Source: Bradyrhizobium yuanmingense (GTDB lineage Bacteria > Pseudomonadota > Alphaproteobacteria > Rhizobiales > Xanthobacteraceae). Taken from it: a stretch of DNA of 64,000 nt. Under the pieces are notes generated by a model. It made no database searches, was not told where the DNA came from, and saw only the letters and a program-made list of their open reading frames with translations. A program made the position numbers and the translations under genes. The DNA is taken from the NCBI RefSeq assembly GCF_029167105.1, contig NZ_JARFML010000015.1, positions 62,001-126,000 on the forward strand, read 5' to 3'. This document shows positions 19,412 to 28,784 of this stretch, one piece after another (position 1 is the stretch's first letter; the number at the start of each line of letters is the position of its first letter).

Positions 19412-20380
19412 TTAGAGCGAGCGACGGAAGTAATGCGCGATTTCGCCGACGACGCCGCGGCGGAAGGTGAGCACGCAGACCACGAAGATCGCGCCCTGGA
19501 TCACCGTCACCCATTGGCCGAAGCCCGCCAGATATTGCTGCATGGCGATGATCACGAAGGCGCCGACCACGGGACCGAAAACGGTGCCGAGCCCGCCGAC
19601 CAGCGTCATCAGCACGACCTCGCCCGACATCGTCCAGTGCACGTCGGTGAGCGAGGCGTTTTGCGCCACGAATACCTTCAGCGCACCGGCAAAGCCGGCG
19701 AGCGTCCCCGACAGCACGAAGGCCAGGAACTTGTATTGGTCGGTGCGGTAGCCGAGCGAGATCGCGCGCTGCTCGTTCTCGCGGATCGACTTCAGCACCT
19801 CGCCGAACGGCGAGTTGATGATGCGGAAGATCAGGAGGAAGCCGGCGAGGAAGCCGACCAGCACGACATAATACAGCACCGTCGGCTTGGACAGATCGAG
19901 CACGCCGAACATGCGTCCCTGCGGGATGCCCTGGATGCCGTCCTCACCATGGGTGAACGGGGCCTGGAGATAGATGAAGTACAGGAGCTGCGACAGCGCC
20001 AGCGTGATCATCGAGAAATAGATGCCCTGGCGGCGGATCGAGATGTAGCCGGTGACGATCGACAGCACGAACGCCGCGGCGACGCCGACGAGAATGCCGA
20101 GCTCGGGCGGCAGTGCCCAGACCTTCAGCGCATGCGCGCTGCAATAGCCGGCCGTGCCTAAGAACATCGCGTGGCCGAACGACAGCAAGCCGCCATAGCC
20201 GACCAGCAGATTGAAGGCGCAGGCGAGCAGCGCAAAGCACAGCGCCTGCATTACGAAGAAGGGGTAGACGCCCGTGAACGGCACCGCTGCGAGCAGCAGC
20301 GCCATCACTGCGAATACAATCATCTCGTCGCGCATGGCACGCGGGGTCACAGGAAGCGTGTCGTCCGTCAGGGTTGTCAT
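19412..20380 (-). CDS. livM: Branched-chain amino-acid ABC transporter permease LivM
   Basis: 322 residues, about ten membrane segments. The family motifs GYGGLLSFGHAMFLGTAGY and RQGIYFSMITLALSQLLY, and the C-terminal GGLGTVFGPVVGAFV, identify the LivM/BPD_transp_2 permease. It forms the membrane channel with LivH. It is the last gene of the minus-strand operon and starts two bases after the livH stop. Confidence 0.95.
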   Translation of the reverse strand: MTTLTDDTLPVTPRAMRDEMIVFAVMALLLAAVPFTGVYPFFVMQALCFALLACAFNLLVGYGGLLSFGHAMFLGTAGYCSAHALKVWALPPELGILVGVAAAFVLSIVTGYISIRRQGIYFSMITLALSQLLYFIYLQAPFTHGEDGIQGIPQGRMFGVLDLSKPTVLYYVVLVGFLAGFLLIFRIINSPFGEVLKSIRENEQRAISLGYRTDQYKFLAFVLSGTLAGFAGALKVFVAQNASLTDVHWTMSGEVVLMTLVGGLGTVFGPVVGAFVIIAMQQYLAGFGQWVTVIQGAIFVVCVLTFRRGVVGEIAHYFRRSL

Positions 20381-20381
20381 C

Positions 20382-21245
20382 TCAGGCCGCCCTTCCCGTC
20401 AATCCCGTCGGCTTCACCAGCAGCACCAGCACCATCAGCACGAACACGACGGTGTTGGACGCCTCGGGGTAGAAATACTTGGTCAGGCCCTCGATCACGC
20501 CGAGCGCAAAGCCGGTGATGATGGAGCCCATGATCGAGCCCATGCCGCCGATCACCACCACCGCGAACACGACGATGATGAGGTCGGCGCCCATCAGCGG
20601 CCGCACCTGGTTGATCGGCGCCGACAGCACGCCGGCGAGCGCGGCAAGGCCGACGCCGAGACCGTAAGTGAGCGTGATCATGCGCGGCACGTTGATGCCG
20701 AAGGCACGCACCAGCGTCGGATTTTCGGTGGCGGCGCGCAGGTAGGCGCCGAGCTGCGTCTTCTCGATCAAAAACCAGGTCGCAAGGCACACCGCCAGCG
20801 AGAACACGACGACCCAGCCGCGGTAGATCGGCAGGAACATGAAGCCGAGATTCATGCCGCCCCTGAGCTGGTCGGGAATGGCATAAGGCAGACCCGAGGA
20901 GCCGAAATAGTTCTGGAACACGCCCTGCACGATCAGCGCGATGCCGAAGGTCAGGAGCAGGCCGTAGAGATGATCGAGCCCGGTCAGCCATTGCAGCATG
21001 GTCCGTTCCAGGATCATGCCGAAGATGCCGACGATGATCGGCGCCAGCAGCAGCGCCCACCAATAGTTGATGCCGCCGAGGTTCAACAGGAAATAGGCGA
21101 CGAAGGCGCCCATCATGTAGAGCGCGCCATGGGCGAAATTGATGATGTTGAGCATGCCGAAGATGACGGCAAGCCCGAGACTGAGCAGCGCGTAGAACGA
21201 GCCGTTGATCAGTCCCACCAGTAGCTGAGCGTAAAGAGCCTGCAT
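20382..21245 (-). CDS. livH: Branched-chain amino-acid ABC transporter permease LivH
   Basis: 287 residues from the ATG at 21245 (MQALYAQLLVGLINGSFYALLSLGLAVIFGML), the standard LivH N-terminus; a longer frame to 21287 has no conserved residues. Further marks are NFAHGALYMMGAF and GLGVGLAALAGVLSAPINQV. It pairs with LivM to form the permease. Confidence 0.95.
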   Translation of the reverse strand: MQALYAQLLVGLINGSFYALLSLGLAVIFGMLNIINFAHGALYMMGAFVAYFLLNLGGINYWWALLLAPIIVGIFGMILERTMLQWLTGLDHLYGLLLTFGIALIVQGVFQNYFGSSGLPYAIPDQLRGGMNLGFMFLPIYRGWVVVFSLAVCLATWFLIEKTQLGAYLRAATENPTLVRAFGINVPRMITLTYGLGVGLAALAGVLSAPINQVRPLMGADLIIVVFAVVVIGGMGSIMGSIITGFALGVIEGLTKYFYPEASNTVVFVLMVLVLLVKPTGLTGRAA

Positions 21246-21321
21246 CGATCCCGCACCCGGTCCCTTCTCGTCGTTCCCCAAAAGCAAGCCGGCGCCGTTG
21301 CGCCGGCTCGCATCGTCACAC

Positions 21322-22542
21322 TTACTTCTTCACGAGCGGACAGACGCTCTCGGACAGCGGTCGGAACGCCTGATCCGCGGCCGTCGTGCCGATCAGCTTG
21401 TAATAGTCCCAGGGCCCCTTGGATTCCTCGGGCTTCTTGACCTCGAACAGATAGGCCGGATGCAGCTTGCGGCCGTCGGCGCGGATCGTTCCCTTGCCGA
21501 ACAGCGCATCGTCGGTCGGCATCTCCTTCATCTTGGCGACCACCTTGGCCCCGTCATGCGGGTTGCCGCCCATCGCCTCCAGCGCCTTGAAATAGTGCAG
21601 CAGGCCCGAATAGACGCCGGCCTGCACCATCGAAGGCATCGCCTTGTTCTTCATGCGCTCGGAAAAGCGCTTGGAAAAGGCGCGCGTGCCGTCATTCAGG
21701 TCCCAGTAGAAGGTCTCGGTGAAGTTCAGCCCCTGGGCGACCTTCAATCCGAGCGCATGGACGTCGGTGATGAACAGCAGCAGACCCGCGAGCTTCTGGC
21801 CGCCCGAGACGATGCCGAACTCCGCCGCCTGCTTGATCGTGTTGGTGGTGTCGCCGCCGGCATTCGCCATGCCCACGATCTTGGCCTTCGACGCTTGCGC
21901 CTGGAGCAGGAAGGAGGAGAAATCCGCCGTGTTGAGCGGATGCTTGACCGTGCCGATCACCTTGCCGCCCGATTTCAGGACCACGGCGGTGGTGTCACGC
22001 TCGAGCGCGTGGCCAAAGGCGTAGTCCGCGGTCAGAAAGTACCAGGTGTCGCCGCCGGCCTTCACCAGCGCCTGTCCCGTGCTGTTGGCCAGCATGTAGG
22101 TGTCGTAGACCCAGTGGATCGTGTTCGGCGAACACTGCGCATTGGTCAGGTCGGACGTCGCCGCGCCCGTGTCGATCAGAATCGAATTCTTCTCCTTGAC
22201 GACATTGTTGACCGCGAGCGCCACGCCCGAGTTCAGCACGTCCATGAAGACGTCGACCTTCTCGACATCGATCCATTGCCGCGCAATCGCAGTCCCGATA
22301 TCCGGCTTGTTCTGGTGGTCGGCCGAAACCAGGTCGACCTTCCACCCCTTCGCGGTCAGGCCGGAATCCTCGATGGCCATCTGCGCTGCCAATGTCGAGC
22401 CCGGCCCGCCGAGATCGGCATAGAGGCCGGAATTGTCGGTGAGCACGCCGATCTTGATGGTCTTGTCTTGCGCCATCGCCGCGCTCGCACCCGCCAGTGC
22501 GATGGCGGTGCCGAGCAACATCGTCGAAATGATCCGTCTCAT
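21322..22542 (-). CDS. Branched-chain amino-acid-type ABC transporter substrate-binding protein
   Basis: 406 residues with a Sec signal ending AAMAQ followed by DKTIKIGVLTDNSGLYAD, a Peripla_BP_6 fold. The ATG at 22542 is preceded by GGGAGC. It sits between livF and livH in the operon and is the cognate binding protein of this transporter. It is a close paralogue of the orphan binding protein at 5837-7060. The ligand may be an amino acid, amide or aromatic acid. Confidence 0.93.
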   Translation of the reverse strand: MRRIISTMLLGTAIALAGASAAMAQDKTIKIGVLTDNSGLYADLGGPGSTLAAQMAIEDSGLTAKGWKVDLVSADHQNKPDIGTAIARQWIDVEKVDVFMDVLNSGVALAVNNVVKEKNSILIDTGAATSDLTNAQCSPNTIHWVYDTYMLANSTGQALVKAGGDTWYFLTADYAFGHALERDTTAVVLKSGGKVIGTVKHPLNTADFSSFLLQAQASKAKIVGMANAGGDTTNTIKQAAEFGIVSGGQKLAGLLLFITDVHALGLKVAQGLNFTETFYWDLNDGTRAFSKRFSERMKNKAMPSMVQAGVYSGLLHYFKALEAMGGNPHDGAKVVAKMKEMPTDDALFGKGTIRADGRKLHPAYLFEVKKPEESKGPWDYYKLIGTTAADQAFRPLSESVCPLVKK

Positions 22543-22598
22543 GATCGCTCCCAATACTCTCTCGTTATGCTCATCAGTAAAATTCGCCCACCCGGCGC

Positions 22599-23337
<739 letters not shown>

Positions 23338-23345
<8 letters not shown>

Positions 23346-24093
23346 GACCGGCTCCCAGGTAAGCTTCCTTGACGCGCTCGTCCTTGGTGAGCTCGGAGTA
23401 ATGGCCCTGCGCGAGCACCTGCCCGCGCGTCAGCACGGTGATGATGTCGGAGAGGTTGGCCACGACGCTTAAGTTATGCTCGACCATCAGGATGGTGTAT
23501 TTCGCGGAGATACGCTTGATCAGCGCCGCGATCTTGTCGATGTCCTCGTGGCCCATGCCGGCCATCGGCTCGTCGAGCAGCATCATCTCCGGGTCGAGCG
23601 CCAGCGTGGTCGCGATCTCGAGCGCGCGCTTGCGCCCATAGGGCATCTCGACCGCGGGCGTGTTGGCGAACTCGCTGAGGCCGACGTCGCTCAAAAGCTC
23701 GCGGGCGCGATCGTTGAAGCGGTTGAGCACGGTCTTGGAGCGCCAGAAATCGAACGAGGAGCCATGCTGGCGCTGCAGCGCGACACGGACGTTCTCGAGC
23801 GCAGTGAGATGGGGAAACACCGCCGAAATCTGGAACGAACGGACCAGCCCCATGCGGGCCACATCCGCCGGCGCCATCGCGGTGATGTCCTGCCCCTTGT
23901 ACAGGATTTTCCCGGCCGATGGCTTGAGGAACTTGGTCAGGAGATTGAAGCAGGTCGTCTTGCCGGCCCCGTTCGGGCCGATCAACGCATGAATGCTCCC
24001 ACGGCGAACCTTGAGCGCAACGTCGCGGACGGCGAAGAAGCCCGCGAACTCCTTGGTCAAGCCTTCCGTTTCGAGAATGAACTCATCGGCCAA
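23338..24093 (-). CDS. livG: ABC transporter ATP-binding protein LivG
   Basis: About 251 residues from a TTG at 24093, preceded by a good Shine-Dalgarno (AGGGGG, eight bases away). An ATG at 24219 gives a 42-residue Pro/Arg-rich extension with no family counterpart. Walker A is GPNGAGKTTCFNLLT, Walker B ends MMLLDEPMAGMG, and EHNLSVVANLSD follows; the ABC signature position reads VEMPYGRKRALEIA, as in LivG-type ATPases. It is first in the liv operon. Confidence 0.92.
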
Positions 24094-24431
24094 ACAGTTT
24101 TCCCCCTGCCCGCGCGGCGCGTGGCTGTCCTTGTTGCTTCGGCTGTCCGGAGGACTTGCAGCCCACCGGGGCGCCGCCTCCGGGCGCGGAATATGCCGGA
24201 GGTGACGGGGGTTAGGCAAGGCGGAAAGCTGAGCAGGTCAGGCCTCCGGCCGGGGTCCAAATGCTCCCTTAGTCGCAGAGGTCGATGTCGTGCCTGCCCG
24301 GCCTTTCCGGTTCGCAAGGCACCGGCCATCAAGCTGTCGTTAACGGTCTTTCGTCTCCCGCGCCAGCCTTCATCGAAAATTTTCCCGCAAGCCCGATCAT
24401 CCCGGGGTTTTCACGCGCGGAGAATATTGTC
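24094..24431. other. Divergent intergenic region between livG and the PAS gene
   Basis: 338 bases without a convincing gene. It holds the livG Shine-Dalgarno near its left end and must hold the livG and PAS-gene promoters. No clear hairpin, repeat or RNA signature was found. Confidence 0.6.
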
Positions 24432-25079
24432 TTGGATTTTGCAAGCGCGGCTCCCTCCGTCGTCAAGTCGATCCGGCAGCGTGATCTCCTCAACACGTGG
24501 CTGCGACTTTATGCGCGCCAGCAGATCGCTCCGGCGATCTGGGAGTATCAGCCCGCGCGGCTCGAGGAGGAGCTGTCGGATCTCATCTATTATACGGTGG
24601 AGCTTTCGACGCCGACGCCGCGTCTGGTCATCCAGAGCGAGGGCACGCGCATCTCGCGCGCCTATGGGCATACCGGCAAGGGCGTTTCGCTCGATGATTA
24701 CGTCGGGCCGCGGCTCGCACCGCACGTGGTGCCGATCTATCATGAATGCGTCGCGCGCGGCCTTCCGGTCTACAGCGTTGCCCACGTCGACGACACCTAT
24801 GGCCGCATCGTCGCGTATGAGCGGCTGCTGCTGCCGTTCCTGACCGACGGCAAGGTCAGCCACGTCATCGCGTCAGTAAAGACCTTCTGCGAGGACGGCG
24901 GCTTCGAGATCAAGAATCTGATGCGCGGAAATGACGCGCTGCCGCGCCCGAAGCTGCGGGCCGTGATCGATCGCGAGCTGTTTCATCGCGCCCCCGGCCG
25001 CATCGCACCCGCCGACCCGGTCGAGTTCTCGGACCAGCCGGGCCCCGCCATCTCCAACGAGATCATTGAGCTGAACTAG
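24432..25079 (+). CDS. PAS_5-domain protein
   Basis: About 215 residues from the TTG at 24432 with GGAG nine bases upstream; an ATG at 24285 in the same frame would add 49 poorly conserved residues. The body (LLNTWLRLYARQQIAPAIWEYQPARLEEELSDLIYYTVE, read in parts) and the later RISRAYGHTGKGVSLDDYV and YERLLLPF are marks of the PAS_5 (PF07310) family of single-domain PAS proteins frequent in alphaproteobacteria. No output domain is attached, so it is probably a small sensor or adaptor of unknown partner. Confidence 0.75.
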   Translation: MDFASAAPSVVKSIRQRDLLNTWLRLYARQQIAPAIWEYQPARLEEELSDLIYYTVELSTPTPRLVIQSEGTRISRAYGHTGKGVSLDDYVGPRLAPHVVPIYHECVARGLPVYSVAHVDDTYGRIVAYERLLLPFLTDGKVSHVIASVKTFCEDGGFEIKNLMRGNDALPRPKLRAVIDRELFHRAPGRIAPADPVEFSDQPGPAISNEIIELN

Positions 25080-25082
25080 CCG

Positions 25083-25442
25083 TCAGCGCGCTTTGCCGCC
25101 GACCTCCTTGGCATAGATATCCGGCTTGAAGCCGACCAACAGCTTGCCGCCGATTTCGAGCACCGGCCGCTTGATCATCGATGGTTGCGCTAGCATCAAG
25201 GCCAGCGCCTTCTTCTCGGTGAGGCCTTCCTTGTCGGAGTCGGGCAGCTTCTTGAAGGTCGTCCCGGCGCGATTGAGCAGGGTCTCCCAACCGACCTTGT
25301 CGCTCCACTGCTTCAGCCTGTCCTTCTCGACACCCGCCGCCTTGTAGTCGTGAAACGCGTAAGCCACGCCATGGCCATCGAGCCAGGCGCGGGCCTTCTT
25401 CATGGTGTCGCAGTTCTTGATGCCGTAGATGATGGTGGGCAA
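25083..25442 (-). CDS. ArsC/Spx-like reductase (YffB type)
   Basis: 119 residues from a TTG at 25442 with GAGGA upstream. The N-terminus PTIIYGIKNCDTMKKARAW has the single active-site cysteine of the ArsC-family thioredoxin fold; LIKRPVLE-like MIKRPVLEIGG and LLVGFKPDIY follow at the C-terminus as in YffB/Spx-like proteins. It may be a glutathione-dependent reductase. It converges with the PAS gene, the stops being only four bases apart. Confidence 0.85.
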   Translation of the reverse strand: MPTIIYGIKNCDTMKKARAWLDGHGVAYAFHDYKAAGVEKDRLKQWSDKVGWETLLNRAGTTFKKLPDSDKEGLTEKKALALMLAQPSMIKRPVLEIGGKLLVGFKPDIYAKEVGGKAR

Positions 25443-25547
25443 GACGGTCCTCGCGCATGGCGTAGCGGTGATGTGCGTGGCGTTGTACGAAACTCCGCGT
25501 CGCGCGACAATGTCGCGAGACGCGTCACCCCACCGAACGGACATCCC

Positions 25548-25919
25548 ATGCACGTCACCCACGATCCCGCAGCGGCGGCCGCACCGACCATCGACTTCGA
25601 CACTTTCCTCGCGGTCGATGTCCGGGTCGGCACCATCGTCGACGCCAAACCGTTTCCGGAGGCGCGCAAGCCGGCCTGGCGGCTGTGGATCGATTTCGGC
25701 CCCGCCATCGGCGTGCGCAAGAGCTCGGCCCAGATCACCGAAAACCACCCGCTCGAAAGTCTCGTGGGCCAACAGGTCGCGGCCGTCGTCAATTTCCCGC
25801 CGCGCCAGATCGGCCCGGCCGTCTCCGAAGTGCTGACGCTCGGCTTTCCCGATGCCGACGGCAAGGTCGTGCTGGTGCAGCCGAGCAAGCCGGTGCCGAA
25901 CGGCGGACGGCTGTTCTAG
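25548..25919 (+). CDS. CsaA-like tRNA-binding domain protein
   Basis: 123 residues. FDTFLAVDVRVGTIVDAKPFPEARKPAWRLWIDFG and the ending PNGGRLF (read in parts) are typical of CsaA, a stand-alone OB-fold tRNA-binding domain related to the C-terminus of bacterial methionyl-tRNA synthetase and described as an export-related chaperone. The ATG at 25548 gives the usual family length. It stands alone. Confidence 0.9.
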   Translation: MHVTHDPAAAAAPTIDFDTFLAVDVRVGTIVDAKPFPEARKPAWRLWIDFGPAIGVRKSSAQITENHPLESLVGQQVAAVVNFPPRQIGPAVSEVLTLGFPDADGKVVLVQPSKPVPNGGRLF

Positions 25920-25926
25920 GGATGGC

Positions 25927-26667
25927 TTACGGCCGCTGCGGAATGGTCAATCCGCGCTGCACCGCCGGGCGCGCAAGCCCGCGCTCGAGCCAGGCGCCGA
26001 CCGACTTGAACTGGGTGAACCCGACAAGATCGCCGGCGCCGTAGAAGCCGATGAGATTGCGCACCCAGCCGAGCATGGAGATGTCGGCGATGGTGTAGTC
26101 CTCGTCCATGAACCATTGCCGGCCGGCGAGATGCGCATCCATCACGCCGAGCAGGCGCCTGGACTCGTTGACGTAGCGTTCGAGCGGCCGCTTGTCCTCG
26201 TAGTCCTTGCCGGCGAATTTGTGGAAGAAGCCGACCTGGCCGAACATCGGCCCGACGCCGCCCATCTGGAAGTGCAACCATTGCAGCGTCTGATAACGCC
26301 GCGCGGCATCCTGTGGCAGCAGCTTGCCGGTCTTCTCCGCGAGATATTGCAGGATCGCCCCGGACTCAAACAGCGCCAATGGCTTCCTGTCGCGGGGGCC
26401 GTTGGGATCGAGGATTGCCGGAATCTTGCCGTTGGGATTGAGCGAGAGAAACTCCGGCGTCTTCTGGTCGTCCTTGCCGAAGTCGACGAGATGCGGTTCG
26501 TACGGAAGCCCGATCTCCTCCAGCATGATCGAAACCTTGACGCCGTTCGGCGTCGGCAAGGAATAGAGCTGGAGTAATTCCGGGTGCTTGGCTGGCCAGC
26601 GCCGGGTGATCGGAAAGACTGACAGACGGTCCCAGTTGGGGACAGGAGTGGCGGTCAGATCGGACAT
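25927..26667 (-). CDS. Glutathione S-transferase (YghU/nu-class-like)
   Basis: 246 residues. The thioredoxin-like N-domain has LYSLPTPNGVKVSIMLEEIGLPYEPHLVDF and the glutathione-binding ESGAILQYLAEKTG; SLNPNGKIPAI carries the cis-proline. The C-terminal helical domain includes YTIADISMLGWV. The extended N-terminus before LYSLPTPNG resembles YghU-type disulfide-bond oxidoreductases of the GST superfamily. Confidence 0.9.
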   Translation of the reverse strand: MSDLTATPVPNWDRLSVFPITRRWPAKHPELLQLYSLPTPNGVKVSIMLEEIGLPYEPHLVDFGKDDQKTPEFLSLNPNGKIPAILDPNGPRDRKPLALFESGAILQYLAEKTGKLLPQDAARRYQTLQWLHFQMGGVGPMFGQVGFFHKFAGKDYEDKRPLERYVNESRRLLGVMDAHLAGRQWFMDEDYTIADISMLGWVRNLIGFYGAGDLVGFTQFKSVGAWLERGLARPAVQRGLTIPQRP

Positions 26668-26744
26668 CGGGACCTTGGGTGCATGGACTGAGGCGTGCTC
26701 AATCTAGGCAAGATACCGCACCGCGCAAGTCACTTCCGGCTGTG

Positions 26745-26891
26745 CTAAGGCGGCAGTGTCGCCATCGCCACGAACGGGGGCATTGCTTCATACTGCAGCC
26801 GAGACTCGATGAACCGTTGACCCGTGATCAGCAGCAGGGCCGTAAAGGCAATCGCGAGCATCGCGGTCGCCAATTGGCACACGTCGTACAT
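26745..26891 (-). CDS. Possible small single-pass membrane protein
   Basis: 48 residues from the ATG at 26891 (MYDVCQLATAMLAIAFTALLLITGQRF), with one hydrophobic segment at about 5-22 and a short polar tail. The frame is open further to 26945. Similar tiny membrane peptides exist in Bradyrhizobium, but nothing else supports expression. Confidence 0.35.
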   Translation of the reverse strand: MYDVCQLATAMLAIAFTALLLITGQRFIESRLQYEAMPPFVAMATLPP

Positions 26892-27057
26892 GGTATTTAA
26901 TATCCCTCGACAGCCTCGGGCGTAGAACGTCGGCTCAGGCGCCACGTTCCAGGCGGCAACAAAATATTGCTATTTTTTCCCGATCTCGCTGCGACGGCAT
27001 CGCTCTGTTCCGGCGGCTCCCAACGGGACCAATGGCCGCCTCGCGCGTTGTCGCTCG

Positions 27058-27267
27058 ATGAACATCGAGAAACGCGCCCTGCTCGACCACGCCGAACGCT
27101 GTCGCCGCGTCGCGAACGATCTCACGCACAGCAAAGCCGCGCAGCGGTTGCGGGCGATGGCCGACGAGTACGAAGCGCGAGCAACAAGACTGGACGAAGA
27201 CGTCCGCTCGACGCCAAGCCGCAAGAGTCGCCGCCAGCTGGAAGGTAAAGGCGAGCGGCAAGGCTGA
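27058..27267 (+). CDS. Small helical protein of unknown function
   Basis: 69 residues, charged and helical: LLDHAERCRRVANDL and RLRAMADEYEARATRLDED. The pattern HAERCRR-LA-EL, then A-EYEARA, is a recurring small cytoplasmic family in Bradyrhizobium, here recognised from memory without alignment. No function is known. It lies alone between two minus-strand genes. Confidence 0.5.
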   Translation: MNIEKRALLDHAERCRRVANDLTHSKAAQRLRAMADEYEARATRLDEDVRSTPSRKSRRQLEGKGERQG

Positions 27268-27273
27268 TCGCCT

Positions 27274-27945
27274 TCAGAAGTTGATCTCCATCCGTAGTCC
27301 GCGCGTATCGGCCGTGCCGTCACCAACGGATTGCGTGCTGTCGCGCGCTGCGACGGCGCAGGCGCAGGCGTCGATGAGATCATCGCGGCCGATCCCTGTG
27401 CCGTGGCGCAGCGTGAGCCATCTCTCGACCGCAGTGAAGCCGCGGTCTCTCAAAAGCGCGATACGCTGCTCTCGCCCGCGCGGCGAGGTCTTCGGTTCGA
27501 GCCGCACGCGCCCTGCCAGATTCCAGAAGATCAATTCCGGATGCGCTTCGCCGATCGTCGCCTGCCGCGCCGGCGTCATGGCCTCGTCGACCTGCCTCAT
27601 CTTGTCCCTGATATTCCAGAGTTGCGCCGATACGCCCCTGCCCTCGCCTTCGTGCGTCCAGTAATGGCGATTGGCCGCCGCCATGTCAGGAAATCTCCAG
27701 AGGTCGCGGCGTGCGCCGAGAAACACGGCAGGGCCGATCAGCTCGCGTGCGCGCAAATCACAGGCGCGGTAGCCGCTCGCGTTTAGTCCGATCGGCATGT
27801 CGATCATCGCGCGGGCGTGCGGCATTGCGAGCAGACGCGTCAAGCCAGGCGAATAATCGAAGCCTTGATCGCCGCGCTCATCGATCCACGCTGCGACCCA
27901 GCCAAAGCGAAATCCGTCGAGCCCCAAATAGTTTTTGCAAGTCAT
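27274..27945 (-). CDS. DUF429 domain protein
   Basis: About 223 residues from the ATG at 27945 (MTCKNYLGLDGFRFGWVAAW); an ATG at 27987 would add 14. The N-terminal LGLDGFRFGW, the IDMPIGL motif, and DLIDACACAVAA at the C-terminus define the DUF429 family, which has an RNase H-like fold and is suspected to be a nuclease; the conserved acidic residues (D in GLDG, D in IDMP, E in GEAHPE, D in DDLIDA) are present. It is divergent from the RNA locus that follows. Confidence 0.8.
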   Translation of the reverse strand: MTCKNYLGLDGFRFGWVAAWIDERGDQGFDYSPGLTRLLAMPHARAMIDMPIGLNASGYRACDLRARELIGPAVFLGARRDLWRFPDMAAANRHYWTHEGEGRGVSAQLWNIRDKMRQVDEAMTPARQATIGEAHPELIFWNLAGRVRLEPKTSPRGREQRIALLRDRGFTAVERWLTLRHGTGIGRDDLIDACACAVAARDSTQSVGDGTADTRGLRMEINF

Positions 27946-28093
27946 GCGTCCGTCAATTTCAGTTTCCGCGCGCGTCTCACTTGACATCCGCAAGTTGCGG
28001 GCGTATGTCCCGCGCCCTCGCAAGCACTTCCGTTTGCGACAGACACCATGAACCTAGCGATGTCGCACCGCTACGAAAGAATTGTCCGCATGC

Positions 28094-28216
28094 CGAATAG
28101 CCCCAAGCTATTCGATTGCGCATGCCCGGCTCATGGGAGCGATCTTGCCTGACCGCAAAGATCGACAGTCCGCTTCTCACGGACCCTCCCGAGCCTGCCG
28201 CTCCGGAGGGTTTTTT
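28094..28216 (+). ncRNA. Candidate structured small RNA ending in an intrinsic terminator
   Basis: Four consecutive hairpins followed by a terminator: CGAATAG/CTATTCG (28094-28114), GCTC-ATGG-GAGC (28129-28140), GATCTT/AAGATC (28141-28163) and GTCCG/CGGAC (28168-28184). The last overlaps by one base the terminator stem CCCTCC-C-GAGC / GCTC-C-GGAGGG (28184-28210), which is followed by TTTTTT. No open frame with coding character is present. The 5' end is not defined. It could be an independent small RNA or a leader RNA attenuated ahead of the Y-RNA array. Family not recognised. Confidence 0.6.
28184..28216 (+). terminator. Rho-independent terminator
   Basis: Stem CCCTCC-C-GAGC with GCTC-C-GGAGGG (one C-C mismatch), five-base loop, followed directly by six T residues. 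It ends the structured RNA upstream of the Y-RNA array. Confidence 0.88.
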
Positions 28217-28438
28217 GTTGCCCGCCGCGCGGCCCTACAGAACAACCCGGCATCGGCCGGAACGGGAGACCCGGATCCCGGGGCTCGCGCTGAGAAGGCG
28301 CGTGCCCAAGCGCGCGGGGCCTGCCGGAGGGAACGAGGCGATGAGCCGGACACCGATGGCAGAGCGAACCCGAAGGGTTCGCAACATGCGGCGCGTCGAC
28401 AGCGCCGCGATAGAATTTTCTTAAGATCAACCGACGCT
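28217..28438 (+). other. Structured non-coding stretch before the first Y-RNA-like unit
   Basis: 222 bases with no convincing gene. It contains two perfect hairpins in series, GCGAACCC-GAA-GGGTTCGC (28364-28382) and GCGGCGC-gtcgaca-GCGCCGC (28388-28408), then an AT-rich patch (TAGAATTTTCTTAAGAT) shortly before unit A that may hold a promoter. It lacks the GGTGGTGAAG box of the four units, so it is not counted as a fifth. Confidence 0.5.
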
Positions 28439-28650
28439 GGTGGTGAAGATGTCGGATACTTCCCCACACGGCAAAGCGGGTATGCCTCCCGCCTTTGACC
28501 CACGCACCGGGATGCGGCCTCGGAAAAGGTACGCACGCGGCCCGGCGCAGGTCCATCCGCAAGGACGGTCCTGCGTTGTCGTCACTGAAGCCGATATCGC
28601 CCGTTCCCCAGCGTATCCCTCAACGGCCGGTGCGAAAGCATCGGCCCGGC
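28439..28650 (+). ncRNA. Y-RNA-like unit A (divergent, no tRNA-like T loop)
   Basis: It opens with the shared 5' box: GGTGGTGAAG at 28439-28448, then ATGTCGGATACTTC. The shared 3' box TCGCCCGTTCCCC is at 28597-28609. Between them are several GC-rich stems but no TTCGA-type T loop and no D-arm sequence, unlike units B to D. It ends in a perfect nine-pair hairpin with a GAAA loop, GGCCGGTGC-GAAA-GCATCGGCC (28625-28646). This may be a non-mimic Y RNA; species with two Y RNAs often have one without a tRNA domain. End points are approximate. Confidence 0.6.
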
Positions 28651-28780
28651 GGTGGTGAAGGTCTCTGTTACTTCATGGTAAAGGCGCGAAAGCGCCGAGC
28701 AGGTTCGACTCCTGCGCGCCGAAAGGCGGATCGCCCGCAAGGGCAGCAACAGCATCGACCGTTCCCCGCCAACCCATCAC
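28651..28780 (+). ncRNA. Y-RNA-like unit B (partial tRNA mimic)
   Basis: The 5' box is GGTGGTGAAG at 28651-28660, then GTCTCTGTTACTTC. Inside are a hairpin GGCGC-GAAA-GCGCC (28683-28696), a tRNA-like T arm GCAGG-TTCGACT-CCTGC (28699-28715), and an acceptor-like stem CGCC-GAAA-GGCG (28717-28728) closed by a tetraloop. The D-arm position holds GCCC-GCAA-GGGC (28733-28744) in place of a D loop. The 3' box TCGACCGTTCCCC is at 28755-28767 and CATCAC at 28775-28780 can pair with GTGGTG of the 5' box. Confidence 0.75.
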
Positions 28781-28784
28781 GATC

